The translations under genes were made by a program, and so were the position numbers. From positions 150,500 to 214,499 of the forward strand of contig NZ_WESC01000008.1 in the NCBI RefSeq assembly GCF_009184905.1: a DNA stretch of 64,000 bases, given 5' to 3'. The stretch is from Parvibaculum sedimenti (GTDB taxonomy: Bacteria; Pseudomonadota; Alphaproteobacteria; Parvibaculales; Parvibaculaceae). The notes beneath the pieces are model-generated. The model was not told the origin of the DNA. It saw only the letters and a list, made by a program, of their open reading frames with translations, and searched no databases. Below are positions 30,819-39,116 of the stretch, one piece after another (position 1 is the stretch's first letter; each line of letters begins with the position of its first letter).

Positions 30819-31900
30819 TGAGCGCCGCTCGCCGTCTGGAGAGACGTGACCGGCTCCGACTTCGTGTCGATCTCGATATTGGCGCTCATGCCGGCGCGGA
30901 TTTCGGGGTCGCCCTGCTTGCGGTCGATTGCGATGCGGACAGGAATGCGCTGCACGACCTTCACCCAGTTGCCTGTCGCGTTCTGCGCGGGGAGCACGGA
31001 GAACTCCGAACCCGTCGCCTGGGAGATGCTTGCGACATGGCCGGTCCATTTGTGGCCCGGATAGGTGTCAATGTCGATCTCGGCCAATTGTCCGGCATGG
31101 ACGTTGGTGAGGTCGGTTTCCTTGAAGTTGCCTTCGATCCAGACATTGTCATGCGAAACGACGCTCAGGACGGCCATGCCGGGCGCAATCTGATCGCCGA
31201 CCTGGGGCTGCTTGCCAGCCACGCCGTCGAAGGGCGCGCGCACGGTCGTGCGCTCGAGATTGAGCGCGGCGTTGTCGCGCATGGCCTTGGCGGCAAGATA
31301 GGAGGCATGCGACTCCACCGGCGCGTCGGGCGCGCCGTCGAGTTGCGCCGAAATCTGTTCGAGGCTCTGCCGCAGCACGCCGTCAAGCTGGCTCGCCGTA
31401 TCGAAATTATGACGCGCCGTGTCGAGGTTGGACTGGCTGGCGAAGTTGCTCTTGGCGAGCGCCGACTGGCGTTCGAACTGACGCTTGTAATAGGCGATGC
31501 TGGTCGCCGAAAGGCCGAGCTGCGCGACGGTCATTTCATACTTTGCGCGCAGCGCCTTCACATTCGCGGTCGCAGTGGCGAGCTGCGCCTCAGCCTGCGC
31601 GAGCGCGATCTGGTAAGGGGCGGGGTCGATCAGGAAGAGAGGATCGCCCGCCTTCACAAACTGGTTCTCCCTCACGAAGACCTTGACGATGCGCCCGCCG
31701 ACATCGGGGCTCACCGAGACCATATCCGCCTTCGCATAGGCGTTATCGGTGCTCACGTAGCGACCGCCCGTAAAATAGAAATAGGCGATGAGCGCGATGA
31801 GGAGGGCTGGGACGCCGATCAACAGGATCGGGCGAAGCTGCGCCCTGTCGCTCAAGAGGCGCCGCGCCGTGTTCGAAACGGGGGCGAATGTCACCGACAT
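30815..31900 (-). CDS. emrA: HlyD/EmrA-type membrane fusion protein
   Basis: The 361-residue periplasmic adaptor has an N-terminal cytoplasmic stretch, one transmembrane helix (residues about 25-43), a biotinyl-lipoyl-like beta domain (NAYAKADMVSVSPDVGG), a long alpha-helical hairpin (residues about 95-200) and a beta-barrel domain (DNVWIEGNFKETDL). It connects EmrB to an outer-membrane exit duct. It starts 58 bp after the marR stop. Confidence 0.93.
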   Translation of the reverse strand: MSVTFAPVSNTARRLLSDRAQLRPILLIGVPALLIALIAYFYFTGGRYVSTDNAYAKADMVSVSPDVGGRIVKVFVRENQFVKAGDPLFLIDPAPYQIALAQAEAQLATATANVKALRAKYEMTVAQLGLSATSIAYYKRQFERQSALAKSNFASQSNLDTARHNFDTASQLDGVLRQSLEQISAQLDGAPDAPVESHASYLAAKAMRDNAALNLERTTVRAPFDGVAGKQPQVGDQIAPGMAVLSVVSHDNVWIEGNFKETDLTNVHAGQLAEIDIDTYPGHKWTGHVASISQATGSEFSVLPAQNATGNWVKVVQRIPVRIAIDRKQGDPEIRAGMSANIEIDTKSEPVTSLQTASGAQ

Positions 31901-31958
31901 GCTTGATGCCTTTCAATTCCAAATGACGAATATCGAGTGGTGGAACGGCGGACGGCCG

Positions 31959-32447
31959 TCAGTCGCCGCGCGTCGGCGCAGAAGAGGCGCCGAGATGCAC
32001 GGCGGCGACATTGCCGCGTAACCGTTCAAGAAGGCCCGCGAGCGCCTCTACTTCAGAGCGCGCGAAACCACCAAGAATGGTGCCGTAGATTTCTTCCGCA
32101 ATGTCCCAGATCTGATCAAGAAGCGGGGCCGCCTGCTCGGTGAGAAACAGACGTTGCGCGCGCCGATCCTTGGGGTCCGGGCGCCGCTCCACAAAACCCG
32201 CCGCGACGAGCTTGTCGATCAGGCGCGCGACCGTGATCGGCTGAACGTCCAGCAGATCGGCCAGGCTTACCTGGTTGAGCCCCTCATTGCGCGACAGGTG
32301 TACGAGCGCGCGCCACTGCGCCTGTGTCAGGCCAAGGGGTGCGATGCGCTCGTTGAAGATGCGTCGGAGCATCCGCGACGAGTCGCCGATCAGGAAGCCG
32401 ATCCCGAGATCGAGGGAGCGGACGACGGGGAGAGGTTTATGCAGCAT
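31959..32447 (-). CDS. MarR-family transcriptional regulator
   Basis: The 162-residue winged-helix repressor has the MarR recognition region LNQVSLADLLDVQPITVARLIDKL followed by the wing RRPDPKDRRAQRLFLT (given here in two parts). It is the first gene of the marR-emrA-emrB unit, and an inverted repeat just upstream is a good candidate for its own operator. It therefore probably represses the pump until a toxic ligand binds. Confidence 0.92.
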   Translation of the reverse strand: MLHKPLPVVRSLDLGIGFLIGDSSRMLRRIFNERIAPLGLTQAQWRALVHLSRNEGLNQVSLADLLDVQPITVARLIDKLVAAGFVERRPDPKDRRAQRLFLTEQAAPLLDQIWDIAEEIYGTILGGFARSEVEALAGLLERLRGNVAAVHLGASSAPTRGD

Positions 32448-32469
32448 TGCTGTTTAAAGGCCTTACACT

Positions 32470-32488
32470 TAATAAGCCTTACTTATTA
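32470..32488. promoter_or_regulatory. Candidate MarR operator
   Basis: This is a perfect inverted repeat, TAATAAG-CCTTA-CTTATTA: 7-bp arms and a 5-bp spacer, 19 bp in all. It lies 23-41 nt upstream of the marR start codon. Size, symmetry and position fit MarR-family operators that overlap a promoter. No experiment is implied. Confidence 0.6.
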
Positions 32489-33513
32489 TACAAAGACAAT
32501 AAAAGCCTCGGCAAGGGGGCTTTTGTGGGGGGGGAGGGGCAGATTGATTTTGGCTCGGCTACCAATTCAAAGGGGCGATACTTTAGATGCCCTCTAAACT
32601 GGGCCGCCCGGTTTCCCGCCTCCATCTGTTCCTTGCTTTGGAGAGGGCGCTTGCATCCGGCGGCGGTTCCCAGCTCTTGCCGATCTGCTGCAGGGCAGGA
32701 CGAATCCGTGGCATGAGCTGATCTGCCGCAAGCCGGCCTATATGCCGTCGAAGCCACTGAGATATCTCAGCGTCAAAGGCTCCTCACCGTGCTCAGCGGC
32801 ATCGACCGGCGCATGGATGGCAAGGTCCAACGGAGGAATCTCAAGAGTTGATTTGGGCCGCTCTGCGCGCATCATCGACGCGATGAGGTGCAAAAGATGG
32901 CATTCAACATAGAGCGTTAAAATAGTTTGCTTACAGATTTATTTTGACCGATCTGTTCTACTTTCTCTTCGGGTTCAGGGAGGGTCTGATCGTCTGCGTA
33001 CATCAAGTGTGTGAGAGCAATTCTCAGTCCTGTTTCATCTCAGGCTACCGACGCCCCTGCCGGCCCCATCATTCTTCGTGTCGGCCAGCGAGCATCTCGG
33101 CAAAAAGCCACGGATCGCAGCCGCACTTCTACGTCGGTACATTCATTACCGATGTGTAATGTCGTTGAACTTTTTTTTGACTTATAGGAAGCAGGTTGGC
33201 GGCACGTTTTTGCGGCGTATATGCGAACGATGCGCATTGTTTCTGTCTTCCGACTGCGTGGTCCATGACCTCCTGCGGAAATTGTCTCCGCTCGTTAATT
33301 CTCCAAGAAACTCCAAACAGGAATCTGTTTAAGTCGCAAAGAATGCAGCGCTGTAGCTGCTTATGAAATGGGCAATTTTTACAATACCGCCAAATGCGGA
33401 CAAACTTTAAAGAAGCCTCCGCACGCGGGAGGCTTTACCGAAAGTGCCGGAATTTTTCGCTCTCCGGAACGGCAGTCATTGTTTCTGCCATTTTCCGCGA
33501 ACAGGGGGATGTC
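32489..33513. other. Gap without a convincing gene
   Basis: About 1 kb lies between divergent marR and the response-regulator gene. Base composition drops locally (AT-rich around 32,900-33,400) and no frame shows a credible start with coding bias. A short open stretch at about 32,716-32,851 (ADLPQAGLYAVEATEISQ...) ends at a stop and lacks a start, so it could be a gene remnant. A hairpin at 33,413-33,435 is listed separately. The gap presumably also carries the promoter of the signalling block. Confidence 0.5.
33413..33435 (+). terminator. Hairpin upstream of response regulator gene
   Basis: An 8-bp perfect stem, AAGCCTCC/GGAGGCTT, with a 7-nt loop is followed by only a short T run. It could be a weak terminator or a leader structure of the regulator mRNA; it lies about 80 nt before the GTG start. 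Confidence 0.45.
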
Positions 33514-34245
33514 GTGTACCGCGTTTTGATAGTCGATGACGATGTCGAACTCACAGAGTTGCTGCGCGAATATATAGAGCTTGAAGGCTTCACGGTGGAG
33601 TGCGTCCATGACGGCCTCGCCTGCTTGCGCAGCGATGTCGATGTCCATGATCTCATCGTGCTCGACGTCATGCTCCCGTCGATTTCCGGCTTCGAAGTTT
33701 TGAAGAGGTTGAGGCAGCGTTCGAAGGTTCCGGTGATCATGCTGACCGCGCGCGACGGTGATGTCGATCGTGTCGTTGGTCTTGAGTTGGGAGCAGACGA
33801 TTATGTGTCCAAGCCCGTCAATCCCAGGGAACTGATCGCCCGCATAAGAGCAGTCCTTCGCCGCACAAACCCGGCAGAGTCAGGGTCTTCAGGCGAATTG
33901 GAGGTCGGTGACATTCGCCTGGATGCCGCATCGCGCAGCGCATGGGCGATTGGTCGACGTCTTGAGCTCACCACCGCCGAATTTGATCTGCTTCAGCACC
34001 TCATGCGCAATGCGGGAATTATTGTGTCGCGCGACGAACTGTCCTCGGCGGTATTCGGGCGCAAGCACGCCGCGTCCGCCGACCGTAATGTCGACACGCT
34101 GGTGAGCAAGGTCCGACGAAAGATAGTGCCTGCGGGCGGCGTCGAGACATGCATAAAGACGATCCGCAATGTCGGATATCTCTATGCACTTCCGTCGGCA
34201 TCGACGCCGGACAGAGACCGCCGGCGGGCCGCTGTCGATGATTGA
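33514..34245 (+). CDS. OmpR-family response regulator
   Basis: The 243-residue regulator has an N-terminal receiver domain (VLIVDDD; phospho-acceptor Asp51 in LIVLDVMLPS; conserved Lys in SKPVNPREL) and a C-terminal winged-helix DNA-binding domain (LTTAEFDLLQHLMRN; NVDTLVSKVRRKI). The sequence is close to the CpxR type. The start is GTG at 33514, preceded by AGGGGGA. Its partner is almost certainly the histidine kinase three genes downstream. It overlaps the outer-membrane protein gene by 8 bp. Confidence 0.93.
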   Translation: MYRVLIVDDDVELTELLREYIELEGFTVECVHDGLACLRSDVDVHDLIVLDVMLPSISGFEVLKRLRQRSKVPVIMLTARDGDVDRVVGLELGADDYVSKPVNPRELIARIRAVLRRTNPAESGSSGELEVGDIRLDAASRSAWAIGRRLELTTAEFDLLQHLMRNAGIIVSRDELSSAVFGRKHAASADRNVDTLVSKVRRKIVPAGGVETCIKTIRNVGYLYALPSASTPDRDRRRAAVDD

Positions 34246-35293
34246 ACGGTTCGACAGTCTCTCGCGTTTGACGGTCGGTCTTGCCGCGGTCGGACTTGCG
34301 TCGTGTCTGACAAGCAACCCGGCATATGCAGGCGGAAAGTATCAGCTTGGCAGTGGCTATGACGTGGGGCCGTTCAATTTCTCGGGCTACATGAATTTTG
34401 TGGTGGCCTTGCCGGATCAAGGGCCGAAGTCCGCCACCCTCGAAGACCTCAGCCTCTTTGCAGCCGGCCATATCTCGAAACTCATAAATCCCTTTGTGGA
34501 GGCGGAGCTGACGCATCTTGTCGTCGCCGACACCGACCATTCGGGGGAGAACAACACCGGCGCGGAACTGGTTCTGGAGCGCTATTACAACGACTCCTAT
34601 CTGTCCGACAGCGTCATACTGCGTTTGGGCAAGATGCTCGCGCCGGTTGGCGAGTGGAATTTGAATCATGCCGCGCCTCTTGTTCTGGCGACCTCGCGGC
34701 CTGCGGTGACCTTCCGGAATTTTGCCGCTTACATTCAGGGCGTTTCCCTTCTGTACAGCGATCCGGAGGGAGGCGCTCCCGACATGCAGGTCTATTGGCA
34801 ACCTGATTGGGAAGAGACGGAAAAGCCGCGCGGCGTGGTCTTCGAACAGCACAAGATGGCCGAGGGGATTCACGTCAGCGTTCCGATTCTCCAGTTCGAC
34901 AAGGTAGGATTTTCGTTTCAGCGGGTTGTCGACTTTCACGGTGTAACTCAATCGCTCGTCGGCGGAGATTTTCGCTACACGCTTCAGAACGTCACCCTGC
35001 AAGGGGAAGCGACCTATTCAAGTCTTTCAGGCGGAGACATGACGCGCCTCAGAGATGATGAGTCTGGCGGATATCTCTCCGCCACCTATGCGTTCAATCC
35101 GAGATGGTCGGCCTATTCGTGGTATGAGGCATTCATGGACCGAACCCAGACATCGGCGGCGCAGGATGCGCTTGTGGGCGTCGCATATCATCCCGTCGAT
35201 GTGATGGTCGTCAAACTCGAATATCTGCAGAATTTCGGTGGAACCCCTGTAAATCCGACGGGACTGTTTGCGTCCTGGTCGGTGCTATTCTGA
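34238..35293 (+). CDS. Putative outer-membrane beta-barrel protein
   Basis: The 351-residue protein has a signal peptide cleaved near NPAYA-GG (about residue 27). The mature part alternates beta-strand-like segments and ends in phenylalanine (SWSVLF), as expected of an outer-membrane barrel recognised by BamA. I cannot name the porin family. It sits between a response regulator and a PstS-like binding protein, so it may admit or sense the ligand of the two-component system. That role is inference. Confidence 0.75.
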   Translation: MIERFDSLSRLTVGLAAVGLASCLTSNPAYAGGKYQLGSGYDVGPFNFSGYMNFVVALPDQGPKSATLEDLSLFAAGHISKLINPFVEAELTHLVVADTDHSGENNTGAELVLERYYNDSYLSDSVILRLGKMLAPVGEWNLNHAAPLVLATSRPAVTFRNFAAYIQGVSLLYSDPEGGAPDMQVYWQPDWEETEKPRGVVFEQHKMAEGIHVSVPILQFDKVGFSFQRVVDFHGVTQSLVGGDFRYTLQNVTLQGEATYSSLSGGDMTRLRDDESGGYLSATYAFNPRWSAYSWYEAFMDRTQTSAAQDALVGVAYHPVDVMVVKLEYLQNFGGTPVNPTGLFASWSVLF

Positions 35294-35296
35294 ACC

Positions 35297-35731
35297 GTGC
35301 CAATAGCAAGAGCCACATTCTTCCTCGTCGTCGTTATTAATCTGCTTACGGTGCAAGTGGCCGTGGCCGAAGAGCTTCTTATCATCGCCAATCCATCTGT
35401 CGGCCCGATTGCGCCGATGACACTGAGGCAGATTTCCGCGATTTATCTGTTGAGGATGATTTCCTGGCCGGATGGCAGCCACGTCATTCCCGTCAATCGG
35501 GAGCTCGGGAGCAGGGCGCGGGAAAGGTTCACCACCTTGGTGCTTCGTGAAGACAATGCCGCTCTGGTCGACTACTGGAACAAGATGCACTTCCAGGGAA
35601 AGTCGCCGCCTGTGATTCAGGAGTCTGAGCAGGCGATGCTCGCTTTCGTGCGCAGCGTGCCGGGCGCGGTCGGGTATGTATCTGCATCGACGCCTGTCGA
35701 TGGAGTAGAGGTCCTCGACCATGTTCCATAG
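35297..35731 (+). CDS. Short PstS-like periplasmic binding protein
   Basis: The 144-residue protein has a signal peptide (residues about 1-24, ending VAVAE) and a short phosphate-binding-protein-like domain. Segments such as ELLIIANPSVGPIAPMTL and SVPGAVGYVSAST resemble PBP-like PstS proteins, but it is about half the usual length and has no linked PstCAB transporter genes. The start is GTG at 35297. Its end overlaps the histidine kinase start by 11 bp, suggesting it supplies the kinase with a ligand signal. Confidence 0.8.
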   Translation: MPIARATFFLVVVINLLTVQVAVAEELLIIANPSVGPIAPMTLRQISAIYLLRMISWPDGSHVIPVNRELGSRARERFTTLVLREDNAALVDYWNKMHFQGKSPPVIQESEQAMLAFVRSVPGAVGYVSASTPVDGVEVLDHVP

Positions 35732-37574
35732 ACTTTGCAGGGAGTGGAGTGGCGGTCCGGGCGAGTTCTTACGTCGCTCGATTTCCCGCAAGATTCTGGC
35801 CGCTTTGGTAGCGATCTATGTCGTGACCTATGCGTCGACCGCATTCATCGTCTATTCCAGCGTCTCCACGTCCATTGTGGATTCAAATATGCAGGCGCTG
35901 CACGAGTTGGCGCAGCGCAAATATGAGCGGGTAGAGAGCGTATTGGGCGCGGCGGCGACCGATCTCACCGCTTGGTCGCAGCTGGAGGTGATGAACGATC
36001 TGGTGTCTGGCGATCTCGACAAGCGCATCGATTCGACGCTTGACGGGTTGAAGCGGCTCTATGACTTGAGCGGCGATATCTACGCTTATGATATCAAGGG
36101 AAGGCTGATTTCCAGTACGCGCGCTGACAATCCGGCGGGCGAACTGCCATCCGTATGGAGAAGGCCGGAAAAGCATCTTGTTTTCATCGACAAGCATGTG
36201 GATCCGGTTTCGCACGCCGATATCGTCGCTCTGGAAATTCCGGTGTTCGGGACTTTCGACAAGAATTATCAGATCGGATGGCTGGTGCTCACCTATCCAT
36301 GGGCGGGTGTCGAGCGGTTGCTTTTCAGCGGCGACACGGCAACGGTTCTCAAGGCGACTGGTAGTCAGACATCGATACTGGCGGCCGACTGGGGCCCGTT
36401 TGCGGGTCGTGCCGATGCCGATGAACGTCAGGCATGGCTCAGCGGCAAAGATGGCGACATCGTTGCCGGGCGTTCCGCGCCGAGCAAAGGCATTCTCGGG
36501 CACTGGCAGGTTTTCGCCCTGCAGAAGACGAATGTGACCGCGCATCTCCTTTGGCGTATCGGTGGGGAACTCATCATGCTGGGGGGAGCATTGGCCGTGC
36601 CGATCATCGGCGTCGGGCGATGGCTCTCAAACAGGCTGACGGCGCCGGTCGTGGAATTGACGCGGGTCGTCAGCGAAATCACAGAGACCGACAATCTCGA
36701 TGTCAGGGTTCCGGAGGCGAGCACGGACGAGCTGGGCACACTGGCGCGTTCCTTCAATCGAATGACTGAAAGCCTTCAGCGCGCGGCCGGCGAAAGAGAA
36801 CGATTTGTGGAAGATCTGGAGGCGCTGAACCAGACGCTTGAGACGAAGGTGGCGGCGCGCACGGAGGAACTTGAGGTCGCGGTCGCGACTCAAAAGCGCC
36901 TCATCGGTGATATCTCCCACGAAATCAAGTCGCCGCTGGCGCGCCTCGGAATGGCGCTCGGCCTGCTTCGGCGATCCGTCAACGACAGCCGTACGACGAA
37001 GCATTTCGATCGCATGGAGCGCGAGATCGACAATATCTCCGCATTGGCGAGCGAGCTTCTGACGCTCATGCGGCTTGATACAGCCGCTGACGCCGTCGAG
37101 TTCATGGTTGTCGATATTTGCGAGGTGATCACGCAGATCGCGTCCGATGCGACTTATGAAGCGCCGAACCGGAAAGACGACATGCATCTGTTTTTGCCGA
37201 CGGCGGCTGTCTTTGTAATGGGCGACGCCCAGCTGCTTGCCCGGGCGATCGAGAATGTCGTGAGGAACGCACTTTTTTACACAACCGAGAAGACACCGGT
37301 TGACGTCATCGTTCGCGCAGAGGGCGACGGGCAGGTGGTGATAGAGGTGCATGATTTCGGCCCGGGTGTTCCACCGGCCGCCCTTGCCCAATTGTTCGAG
37401 CCTTTCTATCGCGTCGACGATGCCAGAGCCCGCAATACGGGTGGCTCTGGCATCGGCCTGGCAATTTGTCAGCGCGTCATGATTCTTCATGGCGGAACTG
37501 TCCGCGCACGCGACAATGATCCTAAAGGTCTCGTCGTGGAGATGACGCTGCCGACAAACCGGAGCGCGGCATAG
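35721..37574 (+). CDS. Hybrid-free sensor histidine kinase with CHASE4-like domain
   Basis: The 617-residue kinase has two transmembrane helices (residues about 22-45 and 275-300) flanking an extracytoplasmic sensor that resembles CHASE4 (segment AATDLTAWSQLE). A HAMP domain (about 300-355), a short coiled coil, a HisKA domain with phospho-accepting His400 in DISHEIKSPLARL, and a HATPase domain (NVVRNAL; GGSGIGLAICQR) follow. It should phosphorylate Asp51 of the OmpR-type regulator at 33,514. It is the last gene of the signalling block. Confidence 0.93.
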   Translation: MFHRLCREWSGGPGEFLRRSISRKILAALVAIYVVTYASTAFIVYSSVSTSIVDSNMQALHELAQRKYERVESVLGAAATDLTAWSQLEVMNDLVSGDLDKRIDSTLDGLKRLYDLSGDIYAYDIKGRLISSTRADNPAGELPSVWRRPEKHLVFIDKHVDPVSHADIVALEIPVFGTFDKNYQIGWLVLTYPWAGVERLLFSGDTATVLKATGSQTSILAADWGPFAGRADADERQAWLSGKDGDIVAGRSAPSKGILGHWQVFALQKTNVTAHLLWRIGGELIMLGGALAVPIIGVGRWLSNRLTAPVVELTRVVSEITETDNLDVRVPEASTDELGTLARSFNRMTESLQRAAGERERFVEDLEALNQTLETKVAARTEELEVAVATQKRLIGDISHEIKSPLARLGMALGLLRRSVNDSRTTKHFDRMEREIDNISALASELLTLMRLDTAADAVEFMVVDICEVITQIASDATYEAPNRKDDMHLFLPTAAVFVMGDAQLLARAIENVVRNALFYTTEKTPVDVIVRAEGDGQVVIEVHDFGPGVPPAALAQLFEPFYRVDDARARNTGGSGIGLAICQRVMILHGGTVRARDNDPKGLVVEMTLPTNRSAA

Positions 37575-37644
37575 CAAAGGACCGGGCAATGGACTTTACG
37601 ATGCTTTGCTTCCGCAGCCCGATGAAACTCCACATTCCTGGCTG

Positions 37645-37683
37645 TCTTCTCTGCACAACTCGAAGAACCGATCTGTAGGTTCG
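37645..37683 (+). promoter_or_regulatory. 39-nt repeated upstream element, copy 1
   Basis: This copy matches 38,284-38,322 at 29 of 39 positions with no gaps. The best-conserved parts are CACAACTCGAA and GTAGG(T/C)TCG. It lies about 83 nt before the DUF2141 gene start. It could be a regulator-binding site or a promoter shared by two genes of the block. Confidence 0.45.
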
Positions 37684-37765
37684 CATTGCAGCGACAACCG
37701 GACGTGCGGAGCGATCCGTCGATGTCCGGGCTGCCCGCGAGCGATGTCCGCTCCGCGGAGGGGGA

Positions 37766-38230
37766 GTGCTTGGCACCATGGCTCGATTGAACTGGTCGAT
37801 GATCCTCGACCGATTGCCTGCGCCGACGATCGGTCTCGCGGCGTTGATGGCGGCAAGCACGGCGGCCGCCGCCGACCTGAAGGTGGTGGTCCACGGCGTT
37901 AGGCCAGGCGATGGAAATGTCCGTGTAGCCCTTTACGAGAAGGCCGAAGGTTTTCGTCATGAACAGAATGCCCGCAGCGTTCTGTCCGTCCCGGCGACGA
38001 GTGGCGACGTTTCGGTCACCTTCCCCCATTTACCAGCAGGGCGCTATGCGGTGATCGCCTACCACGACGAGAACGGCAACAAGAAGCTCGATCTGCTAAT
38101 GGGCATGTTTCCGCAAGAAGGATGGGGGTTCTCCAACGATCCGACCGTTATCGGTCCTCCGGGATTCGACGCCTCCGCCTTCGATCTCGCGGACAAGGGC
38201 GCGAACGTCGACGTGAAGCTGCACTACTGA
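37766..38230 (+). CDS. Secreted DUF2141 protein
   Basis: The protein is 154 residues from the GTG at 37766, which has GGAG 5 nt upstream. An ATG at 37778 is an alternative. A signal peptide ends near STAAAA-DL. The mature domain is DUF2141, recognised from GNVRVALYEKAEGF, LPAGRYAVIAYHDENGN and the WGFSNDP segment. DUF2141 proteins are small beta-sandwich periplasmic proteins of unknown role. It is the first gene of the putative biosynthetic block. Confidence 0.87.
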   Translation: MLGTMARLNWSMILDRLPAPTIGLAALMAASTAAAADLKVVVHGVRPGDGNVRVALYEKAEGFRHEQNARSVLSVPATSGDVSVTFPHLPAGRYAVIAYHDENGNKKLDLLMGMFPQEGWGFSNDPTVIGPPGFDASAFDLADKGANVDVKLHY

Positions 38231-38283
38231 AGGCGGCGCACTGGCTGGCGCATCTCTCGCGTCAATCTCCATGGGTTCGGTGC

Positions 38284-38322
38284 TCTTCTCCACACAACTC
38301 GAAATTTGGATGGGTAGGCTCG
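38284..38322 (+). promoter_or_regulatory. 39-nt repeated upstream element, copy 2
   Basis: This is the second copy of the element at 37,645-37,683, here about 69 nt before the thermostable-hemolysin-family gene. It lies between two genes, in line with an internal promoter or regulator-binding site. Confidence 0.45.
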
Positions 38323-38390
38323 TGATCACAGGACGGAACAGCGGATTTTACAACTCGGGTCTAGCGCCGCAGAGTTCAAAGGAGATGACA

Positions 38391-39116
38391 GTGCTCGAAA
38401 TTTCCTTCAGGTCGGATGCAAGGATTTGCGGCACGCTCTTCATGGACAGGAACCACGTCGAACGTCTGACCAATCTTGTTCCGTCTGAAATTTCCCTCAC
38501 CCAATGGTCTCAGCCTGGCCGCGAGCGTGTCGAACAATTCATCGAGAATATCTACGCACAAGGCTACGGCTCGAAAATCACGCAGCATTATCCTACGCTG
38601 GTGAATGTCCGGGACCAGCAGGGGAACGTGATTGCAGCGGTCGGCTTGCGCATGGCTGCAGAAGAGCCGCTGTTTCTCGAACGCTATCTGGATGCGCCGA
38701 TCGAGAAAATCGTCGGCAAGGCAACGGGCGCCGCGACGGCTCGGGACGAGATCGTCGAGATCGGAAATCTGGCATCCGCTGGAAAGGGCGCATCGGTCTT
38801 TCTCTTCGTGACACTTGCGGCCTATCTCCGGCAACGAAATTTGTCCTATGCGGTTGTGACCGCCACAAAGGCGCTGCGCCGATCTTTCGCGCTCTTTGGT
38901 ATCGAGTTTGCGGAACTCGCCCCGGCCAAGGCCGCTGCGCTGCCGGACAATGGCGTGGCGTGGGGAAGCTACTACACGCGCGACCCGCGGGTTCTGGTCG
39001 GCGCAATCCAGCCGGCGTTCTCCAAACTGGAGCCGTTCCTTCCGCTTTCATCCAACGACGATCTGCAACGTCTGTTCGCCCGCCTGTGTCCTCCGGCGGA
39101 AGGGGTACTGCAATGA
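38391..39116 (+). CDS. Thermostable hemolysin family protein (putative acyltransferase)
   Basis: The 241-residue protein matches the thermostable hemolysin family in the segments FIENIYAQGYGSKITQHYP, EIVEIGNLASAGKGAS and FLFVTLAAYLRQRN. AAGGAG lies 6 nt before the GTG at 38391 but directly against an ATG at 38385, so the GTG start is preferred. The name comes from a Vibrio protein; the EIGNLAS region and overall layout recall GNAT/LuxI-type acyltransferases (my inference). It overlaps the ligase-oxidase gene by 4 bp, so it may transfer or accept the acyl group that enzyme activates. Confidence 0.82.
   Translation: MLEISFRSDARICGTLFMDRNHVERLTNLVPSEISLTQWSQPGRERVEQFIENIYAQGYGSKITQHYPTLVNVRDQQGNVIAAVGLRMAAEEPLFLERYLDAPIEKIVGKATGAATARDEIVEIGNLASAGKGASVFLFVTLAAYLRQRNLSYAVVTATKALRRSFALFGIEFAELAPAKAAALPDNGVAWGSYYTRDPRVLVGAIQPAFSKLEPFLPLSSNDDLQRLFARLCPPAEGVLQ

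Noticed and set aside
38504..39112. N-terminal extension of the ligase-oxidase gene
   Set aside because: It would overlap most of the hemolysin-family gene in another frame; the ATG at 39,113 gives the usual 4-bp coupling and conserved N-terminus.
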